Positions 14,797 to 24,500 of a stretch of 64,000 nucleotides of DNA are shown piece after piece. The stretch spans positions 2,170,001 to 2,234,000 of the forward strand of contig CP060234.1 in the NCBI GenBank assembly GCA_023898685.1, in the 5' to 3' direction. Each line of letters opens with the position of its first letter. The stretch's first letter is position 1. The notes beneath the pieces were generated by a model. The model saw only the letters and a list, made by a program, of their open reading frames with translations, did no database searches and was not told where the DNA came from. Position numbers and translations under genes: made by a program. This stretch comes from Phycisphaeraceae bacterium. GTDB taxonomy: Bacteria; Planctomycetota; Phycisphaerae; Phycisphaerales; UBA1924.

Positions 14797-16371
14797 GTGA
14801 AGATCAAGACCGACGAGATCGCCAGCGTCATCAAGCAGGAGATCGAGCAGTACACCGCCGAGCTCGAGGTCTCGGAGGTCGGCCGGGTGGTCGAGGTGGG
14901 CGATGGCATCGCCCGGATCTACGGGCTCTCCAACGCGATGGCGGGCGAGCTGGTCGAGTTCCAGTCGTCGCAGGGGGCGGTGATGGGCCAGGTGATGAAC
15001 CTGGAGCAGGACACCGTGGGCTGCGTGATCTACGGCGAGTACCTCGCGGTCAAGGAGGGCGACCTGGTCAAGAGCACGGGGCGCCTGCTCGAGGTGCCCG
15101 TGGGCGAGACGATGCTGGGCCGCGTGGTCGACCCGCTCGGCAAGCCTCTGGACGACGGCCCGGCGCTGACTCCCGAGGGCTACCGCAAGGTGGACATCAT
15201 CGCCCCGGGCATCGCGGACCGGCAGCCGGTCTCCGAGCCCATGCAGACGGGCATCAAGGCGATCGACTCGATGATCCCCATCGGGCGTGGGCAGCGCGAG
15301 CTGATCATCGGTGACCGCAAGACGGGCAAGACCGCCGTGGCGATCGACACGATCATCAACCAGAAGCAGTACTGGGGCACGGACAAGGCGGTGGTGTGCA
15401 TCTACGTCGCGGTGGGACAGAAGGAGTCGACCGTGGCGGGCGTGGTGCAGACGCTCAAGGAGAAGGGCGCGATGGACTACACCATCGTGGTCAACGCCGC
15501 CAGCTCGGACCCGGCCCCGATGCAGTACGTCGCCCCCTACTCGGGCTGCGCGATGGGCGAGCACTTCATGTGGACGGGCAATGATGCGGGCAAGAAGCTG
15601 AGCAACGGGGCGCCGTATCCCAAGCACGTGCTGTGCGTCTACGACGATTTGAGCAAGCAGGCGGTGGCCTACCGCCAGCTCTCGCTGCTGCTCCGCCGCC
15701 CGCCGGGGCGTGAGGCGTTCCCGGGCGACGTGTTCTATCTCCACAGCCGTCTGCTGGAGCGTGCGACCAAGCTGAGCGACGAGAACGGTGCGGGTTCGCT
15801 GACGGCTCTGCCGATCATCGAGACGCAGGAGGGCGACGTCTCGGCGTACATCCCGACCAACGTGATCTCGATCACCGACGGCCAGATCTACCTCGAGCCC
15901 GATCTGTTCTACAAGGGCGTGCGGCCGGCGATCAACGTGGGCATCTCGGTGAGCCGCGTGGGCGGCGCCGCGCAGGTGAAGGCGATGAAGAAGATCGCGG
16001 GCTCGCTGCGTCTCGACCTGGCCGCGTTCCGTGAGTTGGAGGCGTTCGCCCAGCTCGGCACCGAGCTCGATGCGGCGACGCAGAAGCAGCTCGACCGCGG
16101 GGCGCGGATGGTCGAGCTGCTCAAACAGCCGCAGTACGTGCCCTACGAGGTGGTCGACCAGGTGCTGGCGATCTTCGCGGGCTCGAAGGGCTTCCTCGAT
16201 GACATCAAGCCGAGCAAGGTGCTCGATTTCGAGAAGGCGATGCTCGAGCACTTCCGCTCGGCGGGCAAGGCGATGCGCGACGAGCTGGCATCGAAGCTGG
16301 CTCTGACGGACGAGCTGGCGGCGAAGATGGCGGACGCGATCAAGCACTTCAAGGCGGGGTGGACGGGCTGA
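14797..16371 (+). CDS. atpA: F-type ATP synthase subunit alpha
   Basis: Non-catalytic nucleotide-binding subunit of F1. The length of 524 is slightly more than the usual 500-515. The Walker A GDRKTGKT is at residues 172-179, and the signature PAINVGISVSRVGG, with the conserved Arg, is present. All family blocks are intact, so this is a working gene. It stands alone: no atpH, atpG, atpD or atpC lies within the window on either side, unlike the usual atpIBEFHAGDC order. The 222-bp upstream spacer holds CTACCGTATT, a possible -10, and no other gene. Confidence 0.97.
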   Translation: MKIKTDEIASVIKQEIEQYTAELEVSEVGRVVEVGDGIARIYGLSNAMAGELVEFQSSQGAVMGQVMNLEQDTVGCVIYGEYLAVKEGDLVKSTGRLLEVPVGETMLGRVVDPLGKPLDDGPALTPEGYRKVDIIAPGIADRQPVSEPMQTGIKAIDSMIPIGRGQRELIIGDRKTGKTAVAIDTIINQKQYWGTDKAVVCIYVAVGQKESTVAGVVQTLKEKGAMDYTIVVNAASSDPAPMQYVAPYSGCAMGEHFMWTGNDAGKKLSNGAPYPKHVLCVYDDLSKQAVAYRQLSLLLRRPPGREAFPGDVFYLHSRLLERATKLSDENGAGSLTALPIIETQEGDVSAYIPTNVISITDGQIYLEPDLFYKGVRPAINVGISVSRVGGAAQVKAMKKIAGSLRLDLAAFRELEAFAQLGTELDAATQKQLDRGARMVELLKQPQYVPYEVVDQVLAIFAGSKGFLDDIKPSKVLDFEKAMLEHFRSAGKAMRDELASKLALTDELAAKMADAIKHFKAGWTG

Positions 16372-16421
16372 GGATTGACCGCGGCCAGAGATTCGCGGCC
16401 GAGCTACTCCAGCGTTTTGTA

Positions 16422-16449
16422 TTGACACCTATTTCGTGTTTGGTACGCT
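16422..16449 (+). promoter_or_regulatory. Sigma-70-like promoter of the gene at 16516
   Basis: TTGACA (16422-16427), a 16-nt spacer, then TACGCT (16444-16449). This is the best -35/-10 pair in the window and sits in an AT-richer stretch. Confidence 0.7.
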
Positions 16450-16515
16450 GTTTGTGTTCTTCGTGCCAGGCATGTCATGGGCGCGATGTCATCTTGGCTT
16501 TGAGGGGAGTGCAGC

Positions 16516-18825
16516 GTGATGGCGTGGGCACAGAATGTCAATACGGTCTGCGGGATCGTTGTGTCGGCGGCGATGTGTGGCGGCGCGGTTGGCCAGGTGC
16601 TGACCGAAGGCCTGAAGTTGACCGCCACTGACGCCGCGGCGCATGATCTCTTTGGTGAGTCGGTCGCGGTTTCGGGCAACACCGTGGTGGTTGGTGCGTA
16701 CGAAGCCGATCATGGCGGACAGGACAACACCGGCGCCGCGTACGTCTTCGATTTGACGACCGGGGAGCAGTCGCACAAGCTGACCGCGATTGATGCTGCC
16801 GCGGGCGATCAGTTTGGTTATCGCGTCGCTGTTTCTGATACACGGGCTGTCATTGGATCGATTCGAAGCAGCCACAGCGGGATAGAAGCCGCGGGTGCGG
16901 CGTACGTCTTCGATCTCACAACGGGCCAGCAACTGTTCAAACTTACGGCGGCGGATGCGGCGCCGTTCGACCTGCTGGGGATTTCAGTGGCGATCTCGGG
17001 AGACGTCATCGCGGTTGGGGCGGATCTGGCGGACCACAGCGGGCACAGCAGCGCTGGCGCCGTTTACATCTTTGACGCCGCGACGGGGCAGCAGACAAGC
17101 AAGCTCATCGCTTCCGACCCGTCTGACTACGCGTACTTCGGCTCTTCGGTCGCTGTTTCAGGAAGCACCGTCGTGGTGGGGGCGCACGGCGATGACCCGA
17201 GCGATGATCCCTTCATGGGTGCCGGTGCGGTGTATGTCTTTGATTCATCATCGGGAGCGCAGTTGTACAAGCTGACGGCGTTCGATGCGGGACCAAACGA
17301 CCGCTTCGGGTGGTCTGTGGCGGCTTCTGGAGCGACGGCGGTCGTCGGGTCCTACGTGGCGACAATCGGCGGTTCGGCCGCTGCGGGCGCCGCCTACGTG
17401 TTTGATCTGGCGACCGGCGAGCAGGTTCACAAGCTCTTCGCGTCCGACTCTGTTGCCGGGGACTGGTTTGGCTGGTCGGTCGGCACGTCGACGACCACGG
17501 CCGTTATAGGCGCGAAGAACCACGCATCCGGGGGTCTCGCGAATTCCGGCGCGGCGTATGTGTTCGACCTGGTGACAGGTCAGCAGGTGGCGCAGCTCGT
17601 CGCTTCCGACGCTGCGGTATCTGCGTGGCTCGGCGCTTCTGTCTCTGTCGACGGGAGCGCGGCGGTCGTCGGGGCCTGGGGAGATGCTCATGATGGCCTC
17701 GTCAATACCGGCGCCGCATATGTCTACAAGGGCGGTGAGACGGCTTTGGTGTTCCGTGAGGCCGATGACGCGTCTTGGGATTGTCTGGGCTTCGGGTCCG
17801 ATTGCATACCCGGATGGGATCATGTCGGGCTGGCTGCGGGCGTCAGGGTCTGGGAATCGCACCCGGGGTATCCGGATGGCGATTGGTGGGATCCCGAGTT
17901 GGAAGTGTACGTGTCGATTGTCCGGACCGGCGGTGTGCAGAGCGTGCACACGCCGGGGTCGTTCGAGCACGATTCAAGATCAATGACCAGCAGCGCTGCG
18001 TATAGCACGTATGAGTTGCCAGAGCAACTGGCCGCGGACATGGCCGTGTTTGCCGCCTCAGAAGTAGGAAGTCCATTTCTCTATCTCTGTGCAGATACGC
18101 TCGACGTCTCTTGCTGGCGTTCGAGGCTTTCGCCGGAACAGCAGAAGGGGATATCCGGCGGCGAGTACACGTGTGTGGGGCTTGTCGAGCGGAGCGCGGA
18201 GGTAGCCGGCCACAACAACGGGCAGGGGTTCATCCCGGATCAGTATGAGTGGGTACGCGTGGCCGGCGAGAATGTCTTTCCGGCGTTGTCACCACAGCTT
18301 CTGTATTGGTTTACGCATGGGCTTTTTCCCAGGGCAGGGTCGACGGAGCCTCCCACGCAAGGGATTATCGCGGGTGACGCGGGGTGGATCCTCACAGATC
18401 CTCTGGGTCGTCGGCTTGGACGAACCGCGTCCGGTGCCGAACTCAACGAGATCCCCGGCGCGATGGTCAGTCTGGGTGGCTCGTTTTCGCAGTTTCTGAT
18501 TCCAAGCGCTGAAACCGGGGACTTCGTTCTTCAGATTGAGGGGACAGGTGGGCCCGTAGCCAGCGTTGTAGGAAACGGGGATTCGGGTGACCTGTTCGAA
18601 GGAGACGTTGCGGATGGTCAGATAGTCGAGCGGGACTTTGAGATCACGGGGCCCTGTTTGCCCGACCTCGCCGAGCCGTTCGGCCTGCTCGACCTCGCGG
18701 ATGTCCTCGCCTTCGTCACGGCCTTCACCGCCCAGGACCCGGGCGTGGACTTCGACGGGAACGGGCTGTGGGATCTCGCCGACGTGCTGAGATTTGTTGA
18801 CTCTTTCAGTGCCGGGTGCCCGTAG
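16516..18825 (+). CDS. Secreted FG-GAP repeat protein with Gly-Cys dockerin-like tail
   Basis: A 769-residue protein with an N-terminal signal-like segment ending near AVGQV. Residues about 30-410 are seven or so FG-GAP-type repeats of about 55 residues, each with FGxSVAxSGxxxVVGA, GAAYVFDxxTGxQ and KLTAxDA, predicting a beta-propeller. A second region (about 415-690) has no recognised fold. The last 55 residues are the dockerin-like module, beginning at Cys and ending SAGCP; its first loop is the AEPFG form and its second the DGNG form. GGGAG precedes a GTG-ATG start, and either codon may be used. Codon use is less GC-biased than in neighbours. It is first of a nine-gene run sharing this tail. 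Confidence 0.87.
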   Translation: MMAWAQNVNTVCGIVVSAAMCGGAVGQVLTEGLKLTATDAAAHDLFGESVAVSGNTVVVGAYEADHGGQDNTGAAYVFDLTTGEQSHKLTAIDAAAGDQFGYRVAVSDTRAVIGSIRSSHSGIEAAGAAYVFDLTTGQQLFKLTAADAAPFDLLGISVAISGDVIAVGADLADHSGHSSAGAVYIFDAATGQQTSKLIASDPSDYAYFGSSVAVSGSTVVVGAHGDDPSDDPFMGAGAVYVFDSSSGAQLYKLTAFDAGPNDRFGWSVAASGATAVVGSYVATIGGSAAAGAAYVFDLATGEQVHKLFASDSVAGDWFGWSVGTSTTTAVIGAKNHASGGLANSGAAYVFDLVTGQQVAQLVASDAAVSAWLGASVSVDGSAAVVGAWGDAHDGLVNTGAAYVYKGGETALVFREADDASWDCLGFGSDCIPGWDHVGLAAGVRVWESHPGYPDGDWWDPELEVYVSIVRTGGVQSVHTPGSFEHDSRSMTSSAAYSTYELPEQLAADMAVFAASEVGSPFLYLCADTLDVSCWRSRLSPEQQKGISGGEYTCVGLVERSAEVAGHNNGQGFIPDQYEWVRVAGENVFPALSPQLLYWFTHGLFPRAGSTEPPTQGIIAGDAGWILTDPLGRRLGRTASGAELNEIPGAMVSLGGSFSQFLIPSAETGDFVLQIEGTGGPVASVVGNGDSGDLFEGDVADGQIVERDFEITGPCLPDLAEPFGLLDLADVLAFVTAFTAQDPGVDFDGNGLWDLADVLRFVDSFSAGCP

Positions 18826-18999
18826 CCGGCGTGACCAGCAGTGGCCAGGCCTGTACACCAGTGGGCACGATCGTTGCGGTGATTCTCGCTCTCTGATGGT
18901 GTCACGGCCCGGCGTGGTGACCTTGCGATGATCGGCACGCGGGTTGCAAGTTCTTTTCCGCGCCGAACCAGCCTTTCCTCATCGACAAGGACCGGACCT

Positions 19000-20520
19000 A
19001 TGCCCGTTCTCTCTCGACTTGCCGCGATCGCGATGCTTGCCGCTTCGGCTGCGACCGTCACCGCTGAGCCGCCGCGGTATGCCGCGGTCGACATCACGGG
19101 CTGGACGGCGGCGCAGCTCGACACGCTGCCGTTCTTCAAGCACCTGACGATCAACCCGCCGACCGGGGCCGGCGTGCCTTACGGGTTCGCGCTCGTTTCT
19201 CAGACCTCGTCGGGCTACTACGCCGGGATGGTCGATCAGGGTATTCCGTACGCAGGCAACGAGGCGGTCCTGCTCTCGACCGACATGGGCGGCGACCTGA
19301 TCGCCGATCACGTCGAGCCGTTCGGGACGTACAGCTGGGGCTACTGGTCGTGCGACTCGACCGATTGTCATTACTACTTCGGGTATGTGCGTGACAGCAC
19401 GGCGAGCGACGTGAACTGGTCCGGCAGGATGGTCGGCCGGGCGACGATCGCGGGCAGCGGGGACTACTCGTCCGGCTCGACGTATCACGGGTATCGGTAC
19501 GACGCGCAGGGCGGCCGTATTGACCTCTTCCCGGATGACGGCTCGACGTCGGCTGTCTGTATCAACAACCGGGGTGAGATCGGGGGCACGATCTTCGGCG
19601 TCGGCACCTACCGGCGGGCGCCTGACGGCACGCTGACGTTCCTCGACATCATCGGCGCCTACGGCGGCCTGTCGCCGCGGTGGATGAACGCGGACGGCGT
19701 GATGATCGGGGCACACTACCCGTCGCGCGCGGGGGTCGCGTCGGGCGGGGCGGCGACGTTCGATCTGCCCGACCTCGGCGGCTACGACACTGTCACCGCG
19801 AGCGACCTCAACGACTCGTCGTGGATCGTCGGGAAGTGCGGGAACTTCGCCGACCCGGAGACTTTCGCGATCATCTGGGAACCGCTGGGCGACGGGACCT
19901 GGCGCGAGTATGACCTCGTCGAGCAGCTCGATACGCCGGGCGTTCTGCTGGAGAGCGCCGTCGTGATCGACAACGCGGGCCACATCATCGCGACGGGGCA
20001 CCTGGACGGCACCGATCTGTTCGGCTCACGCCGCTACTGGCTCGTTCCCGACACTCAGCTTGCGGGCTGGTGCACGCCCGACATCGGGGTCCATCCGGCC
20101 GACGTGACGTTGAGCGGGGGTGACGCTCAGTTCTCCGTCGTCGTGGTCAACGCGGGCGATGTCACGGGCTATCAGTGGCGGGCCGACGGGATTCCGATCG
20201 ACGCGGTCCAGAACCCCTCGGCCGGGACGGCGTCGCTCGTGATCCGGGACGTGATGCCGATCGACTCGGGCATGGTGATCGACTGCGTCGTCACGAGCGC
20301 CTGCGGCAGCACGACCAGTGGGACCGCGACGCTTGCCGTCGAGGCTCCGAGCTGCATCGCCGACCTCAACGGCGACGGGCTGCTCGATCTGGTCGATGTC
20401 AATCTGTTCGTTGGCGCGTTTGTCGGGGGTGATCCGCTCGCCGATCTCAATGACGACGGGCTGCTCGACCTGCTGGACATCGGGCTGTTCGTGAACGCGT
20501 TCGCCGCCGGGTGTCCCTGA
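19000..20520 (+). CDS. Secreted HAF-repeat-like protein with Ig-like domain and Gly-Cys dockerin-like tail
   Basis: A 506-residue protein with signal peptide MPVLSRLAAIAMLAASAATV, cleaved near TAEPP. The body has repeats resembling bacterial extracellular HAF-type sequences, such as VCINNRGEIGGT and DLNDSSWIVGKC. An Ig-like segment at about residues 355-445 contains YQWRADGIPI and GTASLVI. The tail begins at Cys and ends FAAGCP, with both calcium loops in canonical form (NGDG, NDDG). AAGGACC precedes the ATG at 19000, and the signal peptide supports this start over the upstream ATG at 18928. Function is unknown; these folds usually mediate surface display or binding. Confidence 0.84.
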   Translation: MPVLSRLAAIAMLAASAATVTAEPPRYAAVDITGWTAAQLDTLPFFKHLTINPPTGAGVPYGFALVSQTSSGYYAGMVDQGIPYAGNEAVLLSTDMGGDLIADHVEPFGTYSWGYWSCDSTDCHYYFGYVRDSTASDVNWSGRMVGRATIAGSGDYSSGSTYHGYRYDAQGGRIDLFPDDGSTSAVCINNRGEIGGTIFGVGTYRRAPDGTLTFLDIIGAYGGLSPRWMNADGVMIGAHYPSRAGVASGGAATFDLPDLGGYDTVTASDLNDSSWIVGKCGNFADPETFAIIWEPLGDGTWREYDLVEQLDTPGVLLESAVVIDNAGHIIATGHLDGTDLFGSRRYWLVPDTQLAGWCTPDIGVHPADVTLSGGDAQFSVVVVNAGDVTGYQWRADGIPIDAVQNPSAGTASLVIRDVMPIDSGMVIDCVVTSACGSTTSGTATLAVEAPSCIADLNGDGLLDLVDVNLFVGAFVGGDPLADLNDDGLLDLLDIGLFVNAFAAGCP

Positions 20521-20564
20521 CAGCGGCCGCACCTCGCCGGCGTGTGGGCGCATGACAGATTCTG

Positions 20565-20593
20565 TTGATTCCGGGACCCGCCGCCGGTACGTT
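20565..20593 (+). promoter_or_regulatory. Promoter of the gene at 20631
   Basis: TTGATT (20565-20570), a 17-nt spacer, TACGTT (20588-20593). Confidence 0.6.
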
Positions 20594-20630
20594 GACGGCG
20601 CCGTCATCGTGCGGTCTGGGAGGCGTCGGC

Positions 20631-21416
20631 ATGGGTACCCGCGTCGGCTTCGGGGTGATCGTCCTTGGCGTTGGCCTGCTTTCCACCGCGGTCACGGCCG
20701 CGTCCGGCCAATCGGGCCTGCCCTATAACCGCTCGATGACCGCGGGGGACGTGCGCCTTGAGGAGAATCCCGAGCCCACGCCCGATCGCCCCTTCCTTAT
20801 GACCGGGCTGGTGCACTACGACGCCGAGCCCGTGGGCACGTTCGATCTGAGTTGTTCGATCGCGGTATTCGTCAACGGCGAGTACGCCGGGGGCGGGCCG
20901 GGCGCGGGCGGCACGTGCGGCGATCCGGGCGGGACGCAGCGGATCACTGTCGCGCCAGGCATCCAGATCTCAGGGAATCCCCCGCTGTTCGACTGCACGC
21001 TGTTCTGCTCGACCTGCAACGGCTCCGACTTCAACTTCTGTAACCCGCCGGGCGTCTCGCCTGGCGCTCTCTGCTTCTGCCAGCAGGAGTGCATCCCTTT
21101 CCGGGTCGTCGGCGGGTTCGGTGTGCCGGTGGGCCAACTGGACCCGGACGATTTGATCGAGATAGCTCTCGCTGTCTACGACACGGGACTCCCCGAGATC
21201 GACACGAGCGACGACTCGATCGCGATGCGGGCCGGCGACGCGATGCCGTGTCCGGCCGATCTGGACGGCAACCGCTTGCTTGACCTTCGCGACATCTCGG
21301 CGTTCATCGACGGGTTTCTCGGCGGTGACCCGATCGCCGATCTGAGTGGCGACGGTGTGTTCGACCTGGTCGATGTGGGGGCGTTTGTCGAGTCGTTCCT
21401 CGCCGGCTGCCCGTGA
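20631..21416 (+). CDS. Small secreted Cys-rich protein with Gly-Cys dockerin-like tail
   Basis: A 261-residue protein with signal peptide MGTRVGFGVIVLGVGLLSTAVTAASG. The mature domain (about residues 30-205) contains a cluster of at least seven cysteines between about 105 and 160 (CTLFCSTC, FCNPPG, CFCQQEC), suggesting a disulphide-knit domain that I do not recognise. The tail starts at Cys, has canonical-type loops (DGNR, SGDG) and ends FLAGCP. GGGAGG lies 6 nt before the ATG, which together with the signal peptide fixes the start. It is the smallest passenger of the tail family. Confidence 0.83.
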   Translation: MGTRVGFGVIVLGVGLLSTAVTAASGQSGLPYNRSMTAGDVRLEENPEPTPDRPFLMTGLVHYDAEPVGTFDLSCSIAVFVNGEYAGGGPGAGGTCGDPGGTQRITVAPGIQISGNPPLFDCTLFCSTCNGSDFNFCNPPGVSPGALCFCQQECIPFRVVGGFGVPVGQLDPDDLIEIALAVYDTGLPEIDTSDDSIAMRAGDAMPCPADLDGNRLLDLRDISAFIDGFLGGDPIADLSGDGVFDLVDVGAFVESFLAGCP

Positions 21417-21442
21417 TCCGGACCGGCTCGCGCGGTTGCCCC

Positions 21443-21471
21443 TCGAATCGAGGGGGTCTATCGGCTACGCT
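21443..21471 (+). promoter_or_regulatory. Promoter of the gene at 21584
   Basis: TCGAAT, a 17-nt spacer, TACGCT. The same hexamers and spacing occur upstream of the gene at 27746. Confidence 0.5.
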
Positions 21472-21583
21472 CTCTCGGGTGATCCGCGCGGGATCGCCGA
21501 GGGAGCGGATCGAGGACGCCGATAAGCAGGGCGGCGGCTCGTCGGGGGACGGGCGCGGTCGGCGCGTCCGAGCGAGGTGAATC

Positions 21584-24500
21584 ATGCTGAGTTGTGCGTT
21601 GCGTCGAGCCGTGGGGGTCCTGTCGCTCGCGATGTTCGTGGCTCTTGCGGGCGGGGCGGCGTCGTTCGTGGCTCACGATCCCGGCGCCGGCGTGTTTGGC
21701 GAGACGGGCGACATCACGCAGCGCGAGCCCGAGAAGCCCCGCGAGGCCGAGGCGACCAGCCTGTGGATCAAGACCGGTCCGTCGTTCAGCTATGACGCGG
21801 TCGCGGTCTACTACACGCTCGACGGCACGCCGCCCGCGGGCACGCACGGCTCGGCGGGCAATCCGTCGACGCACGTGCTCACGAGCGGAGCGGGGCAGAT
21901 CCAGTTCGTCCGCAACGAACCGGGGCAGAGCGGGAATGACGACTGGTGGCGGGCCGACCTGCCCGCCGATGCGCGCCTTTTCGGTGCGACCGTGCGCTAT
22001 CTGGTCTCGGCGTACGGGCCGGGCGGGGCCGAGGTGTTCGCGACCGACGCGAGCGATGGTGACAACACGTTCGAATACGCCAACCTGCTCGCCTGGCCCG
22101 GCGCCGGGTCGGGCAGCGCCAACCCGGGCGAGGGCTACCCGCCGCTGCACTTCTGGAAGGAAGAGGCGGTCGCCGGCAACGGTTCGATCAACACCATGCT
22201 CGACCAGAACGGCTCGCTTTACGATATCTACTGCCCGTCGGCGGGCGCCGTGAACGGTGTGTCGACGAAAAACGAGGGCTACTTCGACAACTTCCAGGAC
22301 CAGTTTCCCGCGTCGCTGCAGCCCGGGCAGCGGGGGCAGATGCACCTCAACCAGGCGTTCGTGGGCCTGCGCCCCACCAACCCGGCGACGGGCGAGGGCA
22401 CGACCTACTGGCTCACCAACGCCACGGGCTCCGACTACGTCGGTGTTTCGCAGCATTGGGACGGCGACTCGGACGTGATCGTCACCGAGCAGACCCTCGT
22501 CGCGGGCGGCCACAACCTCAAGGTCACGCAGACCGACTTCGCACCCCGCGGCATCGCGTTCCCGACGACCAACGGCGGTGATCCCAACCGGGGCCTGCAC
22601 ATCAAGCGCGTCTCGATCAAGAACCAGGGGGCGAGCACGGCCGAGGTCAACGTCTACTTCTTCGCCGACTGGGCCCTCAACGGGGGCGACCAGTTCGACG
22701 GCGCCTTCGCCGACGAGAGCCGGGGGGCGATGGTCTTCTATGACAACACCCACCGCTTCGTGAACGGCGCGGGCGAGTACAACCCCTCGACGTTCTCCGA
22801 CTACGAGAAGAACGTCTCGGTCTACCTCGCCGCGGCGATCAAGGTGAATGGCGGGCCCGCCCGCGGCTTCTGGTCCGACACGTCGAACGACCAGGGCGAG
22901 GGCTGGATCGGCGACAAGATCACGATCAACCCGGGTCAGACCAAGAGCTTCGGGCTCTACATCGTTGGGGGGTTCGACGACTTCGCCGGGGCGACCGGCA
23001 CGTATGCGGCCCAGCAGGCCCCCGTGATCGACCAGCTCTTCAACGCCGGCTCGATCACCGCCCTCTCCGACGCGACCAGGGCCGATTGGGAGAGCTGGCT
23101 CGACCAGGGCGTCTCGTTCACCTGCCCCGACACGGCGTACAACGAGCTGTTCAAGCGGGGCCTGATCGGCACGGCTCTGCACCTGGATGACAAGAACGGC
23201 GGCATCATCGCCGGCATGCACAATGGGGCGTATCCGTACGTGTGGCCCCGCGACGCGGCGTGGGCCGCGATCACGCTCGCCCGCACGGGCCACATCGCCG
23301 AGGCGGAGAACATCTTCCACTTTCTCCGCGACGTCGCCTACCGCGACATCGAGGGGTGGGGGCGCAAGGGGTTCTGGAAGCAGAAGTACACCACCGACGG
23401 CTACACGATCTGGGGCTCGCCCCAGGTCGACGAGACGAGCTGCTACCCCTGGGGCGTCAGGTCCATCTTCGACATCACGGGTGATCTGTCGTTCCTCGAG
23501 GATCACTACGACGAGGTCTACGAGGCCGCAATCGCGTCGAGCCAGGACAGCACGGTCGACAGCCGTCTGCGCTACGAGGAGTCGGTCGACCTGATGTACT
23601 CGATGAGCCTGTGGGAAGACTCGTTCGACGTCTTCAACTACTCGAACGCGTCGGTTGTCCGGGGGCTCGAGGACGCCGCGGCGATCGCGGACACTCTCGA
23701 TCAGCAGTCCTGCCCCGGAGGACCCGGCACGTGCAACTACCACAACGACGAGGCGCTCTTCCAGGCGAGGGCGAATGCCATCCGCGGTGGCCTCGACGCC
23801 CGCCTCGCCTGGAACGGCGAGAACACCGACATCTCGCAGCTCGGCATCACCTACCCCTTCGAGATCTACCCCGCCGGCTCGCCCCGCCCCCAGCTCATCC
23901 TCGACCGCATCAACGGGTTCGCGCCCGACGCCTTCGGCAACATCCACCCGCTGCTCCGCGACGGCTCGATCCCCGAGTGGGCGGGTCTCGTCGACCGCTA
24001 CTGGAACGACGGCTACTGGAACGGCGGGCCCTGGTTTCTCACCACGCTCTGGTTCGGCGCCTACCACGCCGAGCGGCAAGGCGTGAACCCGGGCACAGCT
24101 GACATCGACGTGCACAAGCAGAAACTCGACCTGCTGATTGGTCACCTCGGGCCCATGGGCTTCGGGGCCGAGCAGATCGCAGACTACTCCAACGTGCTCT
24201 ACGCGGGGCAGGCTGACTACACGCTCCAGACGGCGTTCCCGAATGCGTGGGAGAGCATGTCTTTCCTGACCGACGCGATCATGTTGTTCCTGGGCTATGA
24301 GCCCGACGCGGGTTCGATCCTCCGCATCAAGCCCAAGCTGCCGAGCGACTGGAGCTCGATGTCGTTTGGCAATCTCCCGGTGGGTGATAGCCGCGTGGAC
24401 GTGCTCGTCGAGGGCCATCTCAATCCGTCTCGCCACACGTTCACAAACAGAACAGGCGATCCGCTTCCGTTCGAGACGACGATCCGCTTCGAGCCGATCG

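Noticed and set aside
14797..16371. atpA as a pseudogene because it is isolated
   Set aside because: Length, Walker A and the conserved Arg block are intact, with no frameshift.
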